Source: Ruegeria lacuscaerulensis (GTDB lineage: Bacteria; Pseudomonadota; Alphaproteobacteria; Rhodobacterales; Rhodobacteraceae). From it: a stretch of 64,000 nt of DNA. Under the pieces are notes generated by a model. It did no database searches. It was not told the DNA's origin and was given only the letters and a program-made list of their open reading frames with translations. This document shows positions 47,378 to 57,731 of this stretch, one piece after another (the stretch's first letter is position 1; each line of letters begins with the position of its first letter). The stretch lies in NCBI RefSeq assembly GCF_013033355.1, contig NZ_WQDY01000004.1, forward strand, positions 1-64,000. The letters run 5' to 3'. Position numbers and translations under genes: made by a program.

Positions 47378-48556
47378 ATGACCTTTGACACGATCATCCT
47401 TGGTGCCGGTGCAGCCGGTATGATGTGTGCCTCCCACTGCGGCGGGCGTGTTCTGGTGATCGACCATGCCAAAGCAGCCGGAGAGAAAATCCGAATCTCA
47501 GGCGGGGGGCGCTGCAATTTCACCAATATGTATGCGGGCCCCGGAAATTTCCTGTCGCAAAACCCACATTTCTGCAAATCCGCACTGGCGCGATACACGC
47601 AATGGGATTTTATCGATCTGGTCGGGCGTCACGGAATCGCGTGGCATGAGAAAACTCTGGGGCAATTGTTCTGCGATGGGTCTTCGAAGCAGATTGTCCA
47701 GATGCTGTTGGACGAGATGACCCGCGCCGGGGCTGAACTCTGGCTGCAAACCTCGGTACGTGATATGCGCAAAACCGAATACGGCTTTGCGATCGAGGTC
47801 GAGCGCGAAGGCCAGCGCCAAAACCTGATTTGCCGAAATCTGGTGCTGGCGACAGGCGGCAAGTCGATCCCCAAGATGGGCGCAACGGGGTTAGCCTATG
47901 ACATCGCCCATCAATTCGAGCTGCGCGTTACAGACACGCGGGCGGCGCTGGTGCCGTTCACCTTTTCGGATGGCCGGTTCAAGGAGCTTTCGGGTGTGTC
48001 CCTGCCCGCTCGCCTGTCAAACGATCGCACCAGCTTTGACGAAGCGCTATTGTTCACTCATCGCGGACTTAGCGGGCCATCGGTGCTGCAACTGTCGTCA
48101 TACTGGCATGAAGGTGAGGCGATCCGTGCGAACCTGATCCCCGACCTACCTCTGTTTGACCTGCTGCGCGATCAGCGCCAGACCGGAGGGCGCAAGGCCC
48201 TGACCACCGAACTGGCACGACACCTGCCCGCGCGGCTGGTCGACTATCTGAAACACCAAATACCAATGCGCGGTAATCTGGCCGACCAGTCCGACGCCGC
48301 CCTGAACGATCTGGTGACGGCGCTGTCCAACTGGTCCCTCACCCCCTCTGGCACCGAAGGGTATCGCACCGCCGAGGTTACTTTGGGCGGGATCAACACG
48401 GATGAATTGTCGTCCAAAACGATGGAGGCCAGGGATGTCCCCGGCCTCTATGCGATTGGCGAAGCGGTGGATGTTACCGGCTGGCTGGGCGGTTACAATT
48501 TCCAGTGGGCGTGGTCTTCGGGTCACGCCGCCGGAACCGCCATAGCTGCAGGTTAG
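47378..48556 (+). CDS. NAD(P)/FAD-dependent oxidoreductase, HI0933/BaiN-YhiN family
   Basis: A 392-residue flavoprotein. The N-terminal Rossmann motif is 'TIILGAGAAGMMCA', followed by the family signature 'GEKIRISGGGRCNFTNM', an internal insert domain, and the C-terminal 'VTGWLGGYNFQWAWSSGHAA'. The family is widespread and mostly of unknown role; one clade reduces bile-acid intermediates. The start at 47378 begins right at the conserved 'MTFDTIILGAGAAG'; an in-frame start at 47336 is possible. It is on the opposite strand to all surrounding division genes. Confidence 0.88.
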   Translation: MTFDTIILGAGAAGMMCASHCGGRVLVIDHAKAAGEKIRISGGGRCNFTNMYAGPGNFLSQNPHFCKSALARYTQWDFIDLVGRHGIAWHEKTLGQLFCDGSSKQIVQMLLDEMTRAGAELWLQTSVRDMRKTEYGFAIEVEREGQRQNLICRNLVLATGGKSIPKMGATGLAYDIAHQFELRVTDTRAALVPFTFSDGRFKELSGVSLPARLSNDRTSFDEALLFTHRGLSGPSVLQLSSYWHEGEAIRANLIPDLPLFDLLRDQRQTGGRKALTTELARHLPARLVDYLKHQIPMRGNLADQSDAALNDLVTALSNWSLTPSGTEGYRTAEVTLGGINTDELSSKTMEARDVPGLYAIGEAVDVTGWLGGYNFQWAWSSGHAAGTAIAAG

Positions 48557-48927
48557 CCTACGACGTTATAGCCACGGCCGCGCATACAGTTGCGCACGAG
48601 AACTTCCTTGTTCTGGTTCTTGTTTATCACGTCGGCACCGGCACCTACCAGCGCACCTGCGACTGCGGCGCGCCCCAGATTGTCGCTGCTGTCCTGAACG
48701 ATCCCGGTAACTGCCGCGGCACCCGCAGCCCCGATTGCCGCGTTACCGGCCGTAGTCCCATCAACCGAAGCCTGCGAAGCTGCCAGCTGTTGGCATTGCT
48801 GTAGGTCGACGTTGTAATTCGGGCCGACCGGCCCATCGATGACGGGCTGATAATTCGCACCAGTGTTTGTACAGGCTCCGGCCACCAAAAGCGCAGGCAG
48901 GACCAGAGAAAACTTACGGTAAGTCAT
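48553..48927 (-). CDS. Glycine-zipper lipoprotein
   Basis: A 124-residue outer-membrane-type lipoprotein. The signal peptide has lipobox VAGAC (Cys19). The central region 'GNAAIGAAGAAAVTGIV' and 'AAVAGALVGAGADVI' are glycine-zipper repeats, as in SlyB/OmpA-like small lipoproteins that insert into or stack on membranes. Three further cysteines are present. GAGG precedes the ATG. Its 3' end overlaps the convergent flavoprotein gene by 4 bp. Confidence 0.85.
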   Translation of the reverse strand: MTYRKFSLVLPALLVAGACTNTGANYQPVIDGPVGPNYNVDLQQCQQLAASQASVDGTTAGNAAIGAAGAAAVTGIVQDSSDNLGRAAVAGALVGAGADVINKNQNKEVLVRNCMRGRGYNVVG

Positions 48928-49032
48928 AATGATAACCTCGTGTTGAATTTACAGGCAAGCAAGACCAATTAGTAATGGGCGTCAAGCACATAGCACCGCA
49001 GCTTGGCCCAACCGGCAATCTATTGCAAATTT

Positions 49033-50433
49033 CTAAAGTGAAAGGTTCAAACGAACCTGTGCTGCGAAATCCTCTCCGCGTTGCTCGAAATTGTCATATT
49101 GATCGAAACTGGCCGCAGCTGGGGCTAGCAATACTGTGTCCCCCGGCGCCGCATCCGCCACAGCCTGCGCGACGGCCTCGGCCATTGTGGTACAGACCTG
49201 CGCCTCCACCTCGAGCTGCATGGCGAAACCGGCGGCCTCCCGCCCAATGACGTAGGCTTTGACGACTTGATCGCAGGCTGTGTTCAAGGCAGACAAACCG
49301 CCTTCCTTCTCAAGCCCGCCGCAGATCCACCGGACGTTCTTAAACGCACTTAGCGCCTTGAGCGCGCTGTCTACATTGGTGGCCTTCGAATCATTCACAA
49401 AGGTCACCCCATTCGCTTCGGCGATGATCTGGCTGCGGTGTGGCAGACCGGGATAGCTGTGCAACGCATCCTCAATCACGCGCGGGGCCAGCCCAAGCGC
49501 GCGACATGCGGCATAAGCAGCGCAGGCGTTTTGATGGTTATGCGCGCCCGGCAGCCCTTTAATGTTACGCAAGTCAATCGCGCCTGCCTGTCGACCTTTG
49601 CGGTATTCGGACAAGAACCCTTTGCGGGCAAATACCTGCCACCCGGGCCCCGTCAGTTTTCGGGCAACCGAGATCCGGATCACCCGGTCATCCGTTGGGC
49701 CTTCCGCCAATTGACCGGCCAAAAACGCGCCTTCATTTTCGTCGACGCCAATCACTGCCCGGTCCGGGCCACCTTCGGCAAACAGGCGACGTTTGGCGGC
49801 AAAGTAGCCACCCATACCCCCGTGCCGATCCAGATGATCCGGAGACAGATTGGTAAACACCGCGATATCCGGCGTTAACGCTCGCGCCAGTTCGGTTTGA
49901 TAACTCGACAGCTCCAGCACGACGACTGAAGCATCCCGACCGGGTTCAATATCGAGAACCCCACGCCCAATGTTTCCGGCCAACTGGGCCTCTCGGCCTG
50001 CCTCGGTCAGAATGTGATGGATCAATGCCGCCGTGGTTGATTTGCCATTAGAGCCCGTGACCGCAATAACACGTGGGGGCGTGTCGAAATTATCCCATTC
50101 CGGGCCCGCAAACGATCGAAAAAACAACCCGATATCATTGTCGATCGGCACGCCGGCATCAAGTGCGGCCGCGACGACGGGATTTGGTACAGGGTAGAGA
50201 TGAGGGATACCGGGCGAGACGATCAGCGCAGCGATCTGATCGAACGCCCCTTGGCGGCGCAGATCGGCACAGGCAAACCCCTCGGCCTCGGCTTTTTCGC
50301 GGGCGGCTGGATTGTCATCCCAACAGACGGCTTCTGCCTTACCTGCCCTAAGCGCACGCGCCGTGGCCAGACCCGAGCGACCAAGCCCAAGCACCGCTAC
50401 TTTCTGCCCCGAAAACCCTTTGACCGGGATCAT
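49033..50433 (-). CDS. murD: UDP-N-acetylmuramoylalanine--D-glutamate ligase
   Basis: A 466-residue Mur ligase adding D-Glu. It has the N-terminal '[20 protein letters not shown]', the ATP loop '[20 protein letters not shown]', '[11 protein letters not shown]' and '[19 protein letters not shown]', diagnostic for MurD. The ATG at 50433 has AAGGTGGG upstream; a start 9 bp earlier is less likely. An intrinsic terminator lies between mraY and this gene, so murD probably also has its own promoter. Confidence 0.97.
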   Translation of the reverse strand: MIPVKGFSGQKVAVLGLGRSGLATARALRAGKAEAVCWDDNPAAREKAEAEGFACADLRRQGAFDQIAALIVSPGIPHLYPVPNPVVAAALDAGVPIDNDIGLFFRSFAGPEWDNFDTPPRVIAVTGSNGKSTTAALIHHILTEAGREAQLAGNIGRGVLDIEPGRDASVVVLELSSYQTELARALTPDIAVFTNLSPDHLDRHGGMGGYFAAKRRLFAEGGPDRAVIGVDENEGAFLAGQLAEGPTDDRVIRISVARKLTGPGWQVFARKGFLSEYRKGRQAGAIDLRNIKGLPGAHNHQNACAAYAACRALGLAPRVIEDALHSYPGLPHRSQIIAEANGVTFVNDSKATNVDSALKALSAFKNVRWICGGLEKEGGLSALNTACDQVVKAYVIGREAAGFAMQLEVEAQVCTTMAEAVAQAVADAAPGDTVLLAPAAASFDQYDNFEQRGEDFAAQVRLNLSL

Positions 50434-50509
50434 CCTGCCCACCTTGTTCTGTCGTACATGTCGCGGCCACCCTGCGCAGAAGACACAAGCCTTGGCAAGA
50501 GACGCAAAA

Positions 50510-50531
50510 GGCTCGCGCGTCAGCGCGAGCC
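50510..50531 (-). terminator. Intrinsic terminator between mraY and murD
   Basis: On the minus strand GGCTCGCGC pairs perfectly with GCGCGAGCC around a 4-base loop (9 bp, all but one pair G-C), followed by TTTTGCG. It sits 53 bp past the mraY stop and 77 bp before the murD ATG. This would split the dcw cluster into two transcription units, or act as an attenuator. Confidence 0.75.
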
Positions 50532-50583
50532 GGGCCCAACAGGTGGCAGGCGGGCCGCAGGCCCCCCGAACCTGGCGGGAGCG

Positions 50584-51666
50584 TTACCGGACCTTAAGCG
50601 TCGCCAACCCGATCATCGCTAAGATCAGAGAGATGATCCAGAACCGGATCACGATGGTGGGCTCAGCCCAGCCCTTTTTCTCATAGTGATGGTGGATTGG
50701 CGCCATCAGGAACACCCGCCGTCCAGTGCGTTTGAAATACAGAACTTGAATGATAACACTCAGGGCTTCAACGACGAACAGGCCGCCAACCACGGCCAGC
50801 ACCAGTTCGTGCTTGGTCGCTACCGCGATGGCTCCCAAGGCACCGCCCAAAGCCAATGATCCAGTATCGCCCATGAACACCGCAGCCGGGGGAGCATTGT
50901 ACCACAGGAACCCAAGCCCTGCGCCAAACAAGGCCGAGGTAAAGATGAAAATCTCGCCTGTACCCGGCACGTAATGCACATCCAGATACTCGGTAAAGTC
51001 GACCCGCCCAACCGCATAGGCAATCACACCCAAAGTCGAGGCCGCGATCATCGCAGGCATGATCGCCAAACCGTCCAGCCCATCGGTCAGATTCACAGCA
51101 TTCGCAGCGCCAACAATTACAACAATCGCGAACGGGACATAGAAAATACCCAAATTGACCAGCGTATCCTTGAACACAGGCACCGCCAGTTGGTTCTGCA
51201 ACGCCTCGGGGTGGTGCAGGGTTGCCCAGACCGAAGCGAGCACTGCGATCAACACGCCCAAAGCCAAACGCATCTTGCCCGACACGCCCTTAGTGTTCTG
51301 TTTGGACACTTTTGCGTAGTCATCCGCAAAGCCAATCGCCGCATAGCCCAGCGTCACGAACAAGACCATCCAGACATAGGGGTTGTCCCACCGTGCCCAG
51401 ACCAGCGTTGACGTCACCAACGCCCCCACGATCAGCAACCCGCCCATTGTCGGGGTACCTGCCTTGGAAAAATGCCCCTCGGGGCCGTCATCGCGGATCG
51501 GCTGACCTTTGCCCTGCTTGCGGCGCAGCACGTTGATCAACGGTTTGCCAAACAGGAACCCGAAGATCAGCGCTGTCATAAAGGCACCGCCCGCACGGAA
51601 GGTGATATAGCGAAAGAGGTTAAAGAAATCCCCGCCATCGGACAGATTGGTCAACCAATAAAGCAT
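50584..51666 (-). CDS. mraY: Phospho-N-acetylmuramoyl-pentapeptide transferase
   Basis: A 360-residue enzyme with ten membrane helices that makes lipid I. Signatures are '[20 protein letters not shown]', '[20 protein letters not shown]' (catalytic Asp pair), '[18 protein letters not shown]' and '[19 protein letters not shown]', then '[19 protein letters not shown]'. The length is the family standard. It is 24 bp downstream of murF. Confidence 0.98.
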   Translation of the reverse strand: MLYWLTNLSDGGDFFNLFRYITFRAGGAFMTALIFGFLFGKPLINVLRRKQGKGQPIRDDGPEGHFSKAGTPTMGGLLIVGALVTSTLVWARWDNPYVWMVLFVTLGYAAIGFADDYAKVSKQNTKGVSGKMRLALGVLIAVLASVWATLHHPEALQNQLAVPVFKDTLVNLGIFYVPFAIVVIVGAANAVNLTDGLDGLAIMPAMIAASTLGVIAYAVGRVDFTEYLDVHYVPGTGEIFIFTSALFGAGLGFLWYNAPPAAVFMGDTGSLALGGALGAIAVATKHELVLAVVGGLFVVEALSVIIQVLYFKRTGRRVFLMAPIHHHYEKKGWAEPTIVIRFWIISLILAMIGLATLKVR

Positions 51667-51690
51667 TCTAACACCTTTCTCGTGCGGCGA

Positions 51691-53085
51691 TCATGGATCA
51701 AGCGCGCCCCCTTGCCCCATTTTCCGTAAACCGTCAACAATCCGCGCCAGCGCCATGCTCAAAGATCCTTTGGCCAGCACGATATCGCCCGCGCGGATCA
51801 GATCCGGCAGATGCGCGGCCATTTCGGCGCTGGTTTCAGTCCAAAGCCCGCGTTTCCCCTCGGGCAACGCATCATGCAGCGCCTGCATCAACGGACCGAT
51901 GCAATGCACCTGATCCACATGCGCCATCGCCGCAACATCGGCCATGGCCGCGTGCATGGCGGTTTCCTGCGCGCCCAGCTCTTTCATATCGCCCAAGAAC
52001 GCGATCCTGCGCGGGCCCTGCGCCGCGGCCAGAACGTCCAACGCCGCCTCCATCGAGGTCGGGTTGGCATTATAGCTGTCATCCAGCAGTTCAATCTGCC
52101 CACCGCTCGCCAACGACAGCGTCTCGCGCACACCACGCCCCGCGACCGGAGACCACCGTCTCAGCCCGGCAATGGCTTGTTCCAGATCAACGCCCAGCTC
52201 AACGCATGTCGCCAAGGCACCCAGCCCGTTCATGGCGAAATGCGTCCCTGCCGACCTTACGTCAAAACTTAATGGCACCCCGTCCAGCGCCGCAGAGGCA
52301 TGGACCGAGTCGGCGGTCTGCGCAACATCCGTCAGAACATAATCCGCAGCGTTCCGCCCAAATTCGACGATTCCCGCCCCTTGAGCCTGCGCACAACTGC
52401 TCAACACATCCGCGTCGTCAATGTCGGCGTTCACGATGGCTGTGCCTCCGGGCTGCAGCCCCTCGAAAATCGCAGCCTTTTCATGGGCGATACCTGTGAC
52501 CGACTCGAACGCCTCAAGATGCACGGCCGCCACGGTCGTCACCAGCGCCGCATGCGGGCGGGCTTGCTGAGCCAGCGGAGCGATCTCTCCCGGGTGGTTC
52601 ATGCCAATCTCGATCACGGCGAATTCGGTGTCGCGTGGCATCCGCGCCAAGGTCAGCGGCACGCCCCAATGGTTGTTGTAGCTGGCGACGCTGGCGTGGG
52701 TTTTTCCTTGCGTTTCCAATATATTGGCCAGCATTTCCTTGGTCGAAGTCTTGCCGACACTCCCCGTCACACCCACCACACGCGCATCCGTGCGGGCGCG
52801 ACCGGCCCGGCCCAACGCTTCCAACCCGGTCTGCACATCGTCGACGATCAGCAACGGCGCATCCTCGGCCACGCCCTCAGGGATACGGGACACCAAAGCT
52901 GCCCCTGCCCCTTTTTCCAACGCCTGCGCCACGAAATCATGCCCATCCCGCGCCGCCTTCAGCGCCACAAACAGATCGCCCGGTTGCAAAGTGCGCGTGT
53001 CAATCGACACGCCGTTCACGGCCCAATCGGTGGTCGCACGCCCGCCGGTTGCCTCGGCGGCCTCAGCCGCAGTCCAGAGCGTCAT
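51691..53085 (-). CDS. murF: UDP-N-acetylmuramoyl-tripeptide--D-alanyl-D-alanine ligase
   Basis: A 464-residue Mur ligase adding D-Ala-D-Ala. The ATP loop is 'VTGSVGKTSTKEMLANILE', followed by 'YNNHWGVPLTLARMPRDTEF', 'IEIGMNHPGEIAPLAQQARP' and 'LLDDSYNANPTSMEAALDVL', the typical MurF pattern. The ATG overlaps the murE stop (ATGA). Confidence 0.98.
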   Translation of the reverse strand: MTLWTAAEAAEATGGRATTDWAVNGVSIDTRTLQPGDLFVALKAARDGHDFVAQALEKGAGAALVSRIPEGVAEDAPLLIVDDVQTGLEALGRAGRARTDARVVGVTGSVGKTSTKEMLANILETQGKTHASVASYNNHWGVPLTLARMPRDTEFAVIEIGMNHPGEIAPLAQQARPHAALVTTVAAVHLEAFESVTGIAHEKAAIFEGLQPGGTAIVNADIDDADVLSSCAQAQGAGIVEFGRNAADYVLTDVAQTADSVHASAALDGVPLSFDVRSAGTHFAMNGLGALATCVELGVDLEQAIAGLRRWSPVAGRGVRETLSLASGGQIELLDDSYNANPTSMEAALDVLAAAQGPRRIAFLGDMKELGAQETAMHAAMADVAAMAHVDQVHCIGPLMQALHDALPEGKRGLWTETSAEMAAHLPDLIRAGDIVLAKGSLSMALARIVDGLRKMGQGGALDP

Positions 53086-54563
53086 GCCACCCTCCCGTCC
53101 AGCGCGGACACGCTGATGCTGGCCTGTTCCACGTCATCAAAGGGCAGCACCTGATCGCCAACAATCTGGCCGGTTTCATGCCCCTTGCCCGCGATCAACA
53201 GAGCATCGCCCGGTTGCAGCGCATCGACGCCGCGCAGGATCGCTTCGGCCCGGTCGCCAACTTCAGTCGCCTCGGGCGCGCCAAGCAGAACAGCGGCGCG
53301 GATGGTGGCGGGGTCTTCGCTACGCGGGTTGTCGTCGGTGACAAAAACCACGTCGGCATGGTTTGCTGCCGCTTGCCCCATCAAAGGCCGCTTGGTCGCA
53401 TCGCGGTCGCCGCCTGCGCCAACAATGGCAATCAGGCGGCCCATCACGTGCGGGCGCAATGCCTTGAGGGCAGTGGCCACAGCATCCGGCGTATGGGCGT
53501 AATCGACGAACACCGCCGCCCCGTTCTGGCGCGTGGCGGCCAGCTGCATCCGACCCCGCACAGTTGTCAGGTGCGGCAGAGTTTCAAACACGCGTTCGGG
53601 CTCTTCCCCGCCCGCGATCACCAGACCACAGGCCAGAAGGATGTTTTCGGCCTGGAACCCTCCGATCAGGTTCAGGCGGGTTTGGAAGACCTTGCCCTGC
53701 CATGAGAACCGCAAGTCCTGCCCGGTCGCGTCAAAACGCTGGTTCATAAGGCACAGATTCGCATCGCCCAGCCCGACGGTCAGAACCTCCTGTCCGCGCG
53801 CCTTGGCGATCTTGCGGACCTCGGCTCCTTTAGGGTCGCTCATATTGATCACGACTGTGCCGTCCTGAGGCAGAACCCGGTCGAAGAGACCAGCCTTGGC
53901 AGCGAAATACGCTTCGAACGTCTCGTGATAGTCCAGATGGTCCTGCGTGAAATTCGAAAATCCCGCAGCCGCCAGATGGACCCCGTCCAGACGGCGCTGT
54001 TCCAACCCGTGCGAGGAAGCTTCCATCGCCGCATGGGTCACGCCATTTGCGGCAGCTTCGGATAAACAGCGATGCAGCGTGATCGGCTCGGGCGTGGTGT
54101 GGGCCAGAGGGGCAGTCCATGCGCCTTCGACCCCGGTGGTGCCAAGGTTAACGGCGGCGTGGCCCAGCTCCATCCAGATTTGGCGCACGAATGTGGCGAC
54201 CGAGGTTTTTCCATTGGTCCCGGTCACGGCCACAATGGTCTGAGGCTGCGCGCCAAACCATAGTGCGGCACAACCGGCCAGCGCCTGACGCGGGTCTTCG
54301 ACGACGACCAAGGCCGCGTCTGATGCGGCCAGTTCATCGGCTGCAATCTGGGCCCCTTCGGCGTCCGTCATGATCGCCGCCGCGCCCATGCGCAGGGCGT
54401 ATTGGATGAACGTGCCGCCATGGACCCGTGTGCCGGGCAATGCAGCGAACAGAAAGCCCTCCTGCACCTCGCGGCTGTCTACGGCCAGACCGGTGATTTC
54501 GGGATTCGCGCCTCCGCGTGCGGTCAGGGCCAGTTGGCTGAGTGTTTTTGGTCTTGTGCCCAT
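53082..54563 (-). CDS. murE: UDP-N-acetylmuramoyl-L-alanyl-D-glutamate--2,6-diaminopimelate ligase
   Basis: A 493-residue Mur ligase. The ATP loop is 'AVTGTNGKTSVATFVRQIW', followed by 'TTPEPITLHRCLSEAAANGV' and 'MEASSHGLEQRRLDGV'. The substrate-selecting motif DNPR ('VFVTDDNPRSEDPATI') marks the meso-diaminopimelate-adding type, so the peptidoglycan stem should carry mDAP. It follows ftsI by 22 bp. Confidence 0.98.
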   Translation of the reverse strand: MGTRPKTLSQLALTARGGANPEITGLAVDSREVQEGFLFAALPGTRVHGGTFIQYALRMGAAAIMTDAEGAQIAADELAASDAALVVVEDPRQALAGCAALWFGAQPQTIVAVTGTNGKTSVATFVRQIWMELGHAAVNLGTTGVEGAWTAPLAHTTPEPITLHRCLSEAAANGVTHAAMEASSHGLEQRRLDGVHLAAAGFSNFTQDHLDYHETFEAYFAAKAGLFDRVLPQDGTVVINMSDPKGAEVRKIAKARGQEVLTVGLGDANLCLMNQRFDATGQDLRFSWQGKVFQTRLNLIGGFQAENILLACGLVIAGGEEPERVFETLPHLTTVRGRMQLAATRQNGAAVFVDYAHTPDAVATALKALRPHVMGRLIAIVGAGGDRDATKRPLMGQAAANHADVVFVTDDNPRSEDPATIRAAVLLGAPEATEVGDRAEAILRGVDALQPGDALLIAGKGHETGQIVGDQVLPFDDVEQASISVSALDGRVA

Positions 54564-54585
54564 GCCCTACCCTCTGTCGGACAGT

Positions 54586-56373
54586 CTAATTTGAGGTGAG
54601 CGTTATAGCAGCGCGCGCTTCAGGCTCAAGCCGAGGTCGCAACCCCAACAATGGAGCAATGCGCCCAATCAGCTCGGCAGCAACGGGCACGGCTGTCCAG
54701 CCAGCCGTGCGGCGCTTTTCGCCATAGGCGACGATCGATGGCTCATCCAGCGTGACGATCAGCACGTATTTTGGATCATAGGCCGGGAAGATTGTCGCGA
54801 AGGTGGAAATCACCTTGTCATCATAATAGCCGCCACGTGGTTTGGGCTTATCAGCCGTGCCGGTCTTACCCGCCACGTCATAGCCTGCAACATCGCCGAA
54901 ACTGGCGGTGCCGTCGGTGACAACCTTGCGCAACATCCGCTGCGCCTGTTGCGCTGCACTGTCAGACATCACGCGCGGCCCGTATTGAGGTCCATTTTTG
55001 CGCAGGATCGTCGGGCTGACATAGTGCCCGCCATTGGCAATCGTCGCATAGCCCGCCGCCAGATGCATCGGGCTTGTCGACAGACCATGGCCATAAGAGA
55101 TCGTAACCGTGCTGAGTTCGCCCCATTTCTTGGGCTTCAAAGGCTCGCCGCCCTTGGCCTCGACAATTTCAAACGGGGTCGGATCGAACATACCCAGCGA
55201 ACGCAGAAAATTCTGTTGCCGTTTTGCGCCGATCTGCAGCGCCAGCCGCCCCGTTCCCCGGTTCGAGCTGTGGACGATCACATCCGCCACGCTGATCTTG
55301 CCGTAATTTTTGCCGTTGAACTCGCCAATCGGGAAGCGACCGATCCGCATCGGGCCCGACGTGTCGATGATCGTCTCGGAATTCACCAGCCCAAGCTGAA
55401 CCGCCTGCGCCGCCGTGAAAATCTTGAAGACCGAGCCCAGCTCGTACACGCCCTGCACGTAGCGGTTGAACAATGGGCTGTCCGAGGGATCAAACCCCGA
55501 AGTTGGCGGGCGGGGGCGGTCATTGGGGTCAAAAGACGGCAACGAGGCTGCCGAAACGACCTCACCCGTATGGGCGTTCATAAGAACGGCCGAGGCCCCC
55601 TTGGCGTTCATGATTTTCATGCCACCATACAGAACCTGTTCGACCGCCGCCTGAACAGTCAGGTCCAAAGACAGTTGAAGAGGTTTGTTGCCGTTGGCCG
55701 GATCACGCAGATAATCGTCGAATTGCTTTTCAACGCCCGCGACACCGATTACCTCGGCGGCGCTGACGCCTTCGCGACCAAAGCCCGAGCCGCCCAGAAT
55801 ATGCGCGGCCAGCTTGCCGTTGGGATAAAGTCGCATCTCACGCGGGCCGAAAAGGATGCCGGGGTCGCCGATGTCATGGACGGCCTGCTTCTGCTCGGGC
55901 GAGATGCGTTTCTTGATCCACAGAAACTTACGATTGCCGGTGAAATCCTTGACCAGACGTTCTTTTTCAAGATCGGGGAAGATCGCAACCAATTGATCAG
56001 CGGCGGCTTCAGGGTCGATCATCAAGGGCGGCTGCGCATAGACCGAGTATGTGTCCAGATTGGTCGCCAGAATGCGTCCTTCACGGTCGACGATATTGGC
56101 GCGCTGCATGGCGATGGCGGCACCGGGCGCGCTGGCCAGCGGTTCCTGCGCCTCGGAGGTGGCGAGCATCCCCATGCGAAAACCAACCACCGAAAACGCA
56201 CAGAAAAAGAACAAGCCCAAAACCAAAAGGCGCCCTTCAGCACGGGCGCGGGCGCGGTCTTTCATGTCTTCGTGACGCTGGCGGATATTTTCGCGCTCGA
56301 TGGCTTTGGGGTTTTCGCCGCGGGCGCGGGCGTCAAGGATACGGGCTAAGGGGCGCAGCGGTGTCCGGGTCAT
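54586..56373 (-). CDS. ftsI: Septal peptidoglycan transpeptidase FtsI (PBP3)
   Basis: A 595-residue class B penicillin-binding protein. The short basic cytoplasmic tail is followed by one membrane helix (about 48-70). The catalytic Ser is in SVFK (314-317), the second motif SSN is at 369-371, and KTG is at 503-505. The N-terminal pedestal domain covers about 75-225. It cross-links septal peptidoglycan with FtsW. It overlaps ftsL by 4 bp (ATGA). Confidence 0.98.
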   Translation of the reverse strand: MTRTPLRPLARILDARARGENPKAIERENIRQRHEDMKDRARARAEGRLLVLGLFFFCAFSVVGFRMGMLATSEAQEPLASAPGAAIAMQRANIVDREGRILATNLDTYSVYAQPPLMIDPEAAADQLVAIFPDLEKERLVKDFTGNRKFLWIKKRISPEQKQAVHDIGDPGILFGPREMRLYPNGKLAAHILGGSGFGREGVSAAEVIGVAGVEKQFDDYLRDPANGNKPLQLSLDLTVQAAVEQVLYGGMKIMNAKGASAVLMNAHTGEVVSAASLPSFDPNDRPRPPTSGFDPSDSPLFNRYVQGVYELGSVFKIFTAAQAVQLGLVNSETIIDTSGPMRIGRFPIGEFNGKNYGKISVADVIVHSSNRGTGRLALQIGAKRQQNFLRSLGMFDPTPFEIVEAKGGEPLKPKKWGELSTVTISYGHGLSTSPMHLAAGYATIANGGHYVSPTILRKNGPQYGPRVMSDSAAQQAQRMLRKVVTDGTASFGDVAGYDVAGKTGTADKPKPRGGYYDDKVISTFATIFPAYDPKYVLIVTLDEPSIVAYGEKRRTAGWTAVPVAAELIGRIAPLLGLRPRLEPEARAAITLTSN

Positions 56374-56738
56374 GGGATTTGCACCTCGCCAAACGCCTGA
56401 ATGTTCGTGATCGCCTGCAGTTCGATCGGATCAACGATCGGCAGATCGGGATCTTCGGCATAAGAGACCTGGTCAGCCCGCCCAAACTGTTCTGCGCGCA
56501 GAGGCAGCAGGCCCAGACGCTCGAAATTCAGGTCGGCAAGTTCACGCAACCGGTCCGGGCGGTTCAGATAGGCCCATTCTGCATTCAGAACCGCCAGCCG
56601 AACTTGCGCCATGCCGATCTCACGCTGCAGCCTCTGTGTCTCTTTAACAACCTGCTGCGTGCGGTAGTTTTCCTGATAGGCCCACAAAGCCAACCCAAAT
56701 ACCGAAAGCGCAGTCATCACATACAATACACTCTTCAT
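56370..56738 (-). CDS. ftsL: Cell division protein FtsL
   Basis: A 122-residue bitopic protein with the membrane helix at the very start ('[19 protein letters not shown]'), followed by a periplasmic coiled coil of about 40 residues ('[20 protein letters not shown]' and onwards), then a variable tail. FtsL is divergent in sequence, and the call rests on topology and its position between rsmH and ftsI, overlapping both by 4 bp. Confidence 0.92.
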   Translation of the reverse strand: MKSVLYVMTALSVFGLALWAYQENYRTQQVVKETQRLQREIGMAQVRLAVLNAEWAYLNRPDRLRELADLNFERLGLLPLRAEQFGRADQVSYAEDPDLPIVDPIELQAITNIQAFGEVQIP

Positions 56739-57727
56739 TTTGCCCTTCCCCCAATTTGCGGCATCCCAATGGCGCGGGCCTCAATTTCCCCCGCCGGAGC
56801 CTCGGTCCGCACAGCAACGCGCAACTTGGCCGAGCGCGCGCGCGGATTCTCCTGCAATTCTTGATCGTCCGGCCCCACGGCCTTGCGCGTTTTCAACGTG
56901 AATTGCGGCAAGTCCTGCGCGATTTCAGGCGCGTAACGATTGGCGCGCCCGGTCTTGCCCGCGCGCGACTGAAAGAACCGTTTGACCATGCGGTCTTCGA
57001 TGGAGTGAAACGTCACAACTGCCAGTTGTCCGCCGGGTTTCAAAGCCCGCTCGGCGGCCATAAGACCCTGAAACAGTTCCTCATATTCCGCATTTACCGC
57101 AATTCGCAGACCCTGAAAGCTTCGCGTTGCCGGGTGCGATTGACCCGGCTTCGGGCGCGGCAGGCAGGATTCGATGATCTCGGCCAAACGCAGGGTCGTC
57201 GTGATCGCCTCCTCCGCACGCGCCTTGACGATGGCCTTGGCAATGCGGCGGCTGGCGCGCTCTTCTCCAAAGTGAAACAGGATATCAGCCAACTGCGCCT
57301 CGGACGCGGCTTTGACCAGATCTGCAGCGCTTTCGCCTTCTTGGCTCATCCGCATATCCAGCGGGCCGTCCTTCATGAAGGAAAACCCACGCTCGGCCTG
57401 GTCCAACTGCATCGAGGACACACCCAGGTCCAACACAACTCCGTCCAAGTCCTGTGCATACTCATCCATGCGTGAGAACACACCGGGTTGCATCACCAAT
57501 CGGTCGCCGTAGTCACCAACCCAATCCGCGACCATTTCAAAGGCCAACGGATCGCGGTCCACACCGATAACCTTCTCAGCCCCCGCCTCAAGCAAACCTT
57601 TTGTGTACCCACCGGCGCCGAACGTGCCATCCAGCCAGACGCCCGAGACCGGAGCCACAGCCGCCAGCAATGGACGCAACAAAACAGGGATATGAGGTTT
57701 GTCCGAAGAGGTCAGAGCGTCGGCCAT
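56735..57727 (-). CDS. rsmH: 16S rRNA (cytosine(1402)-N(4))-methyltransferase
   Basis: A 330-residue SAM-dependent methyltransferase of the RsmH/MraW family. It has '[20 protein letters not shown]' followed by the SAM loop '[19 protein letters not shown]', '[20 protein letters not shown]', '[18 protein letters not shown]' and '[20 protein letters not shown]'. The ATG at 57727 lies 4 bp after the mraZ stop and gives the standard start [17 protein letters not shown]. The longer frame to 57829 would overlap mraZ by about 100 bp without support. Confidence 0.97.
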   Translation of the reverse strand: MADALTSSDKPHIPVLLRPLLAAVAPVSGVWLDGTFGAGGYTKGLLEAGAEKVIGVDRDPLAFEMVADWVGDYGDRLVMQPGVFSRMDEYAQDLDGVVLDLGVSSMQLDQAERGFSFMKDGPLDMRMSQEGESAADLVKAASEAQLADILFHFGEERASRRIAKAIVKARAEEAITTTLRLAEIIESCLPRPKPGQSHPATRSFQGLRIAVNAEYEELFQGLMAAERALKPGGQLAVVTFHSIEDRMVKRFFQSRAGKTGRANRYAPEIAQDLPQFTLKTRKAVGPDDQELQENPRARSAKLRVAVRTEAPAGEIEARAIGMPQIGGRAK

Positions 57728-57731
57728 GCCG

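Noticed and set aside
54949..56349. 466-codon plus-strand open frame opposite ftsI
   Set aside because: Shadow of ftsI; Arg/His/Gln-rich without structure.
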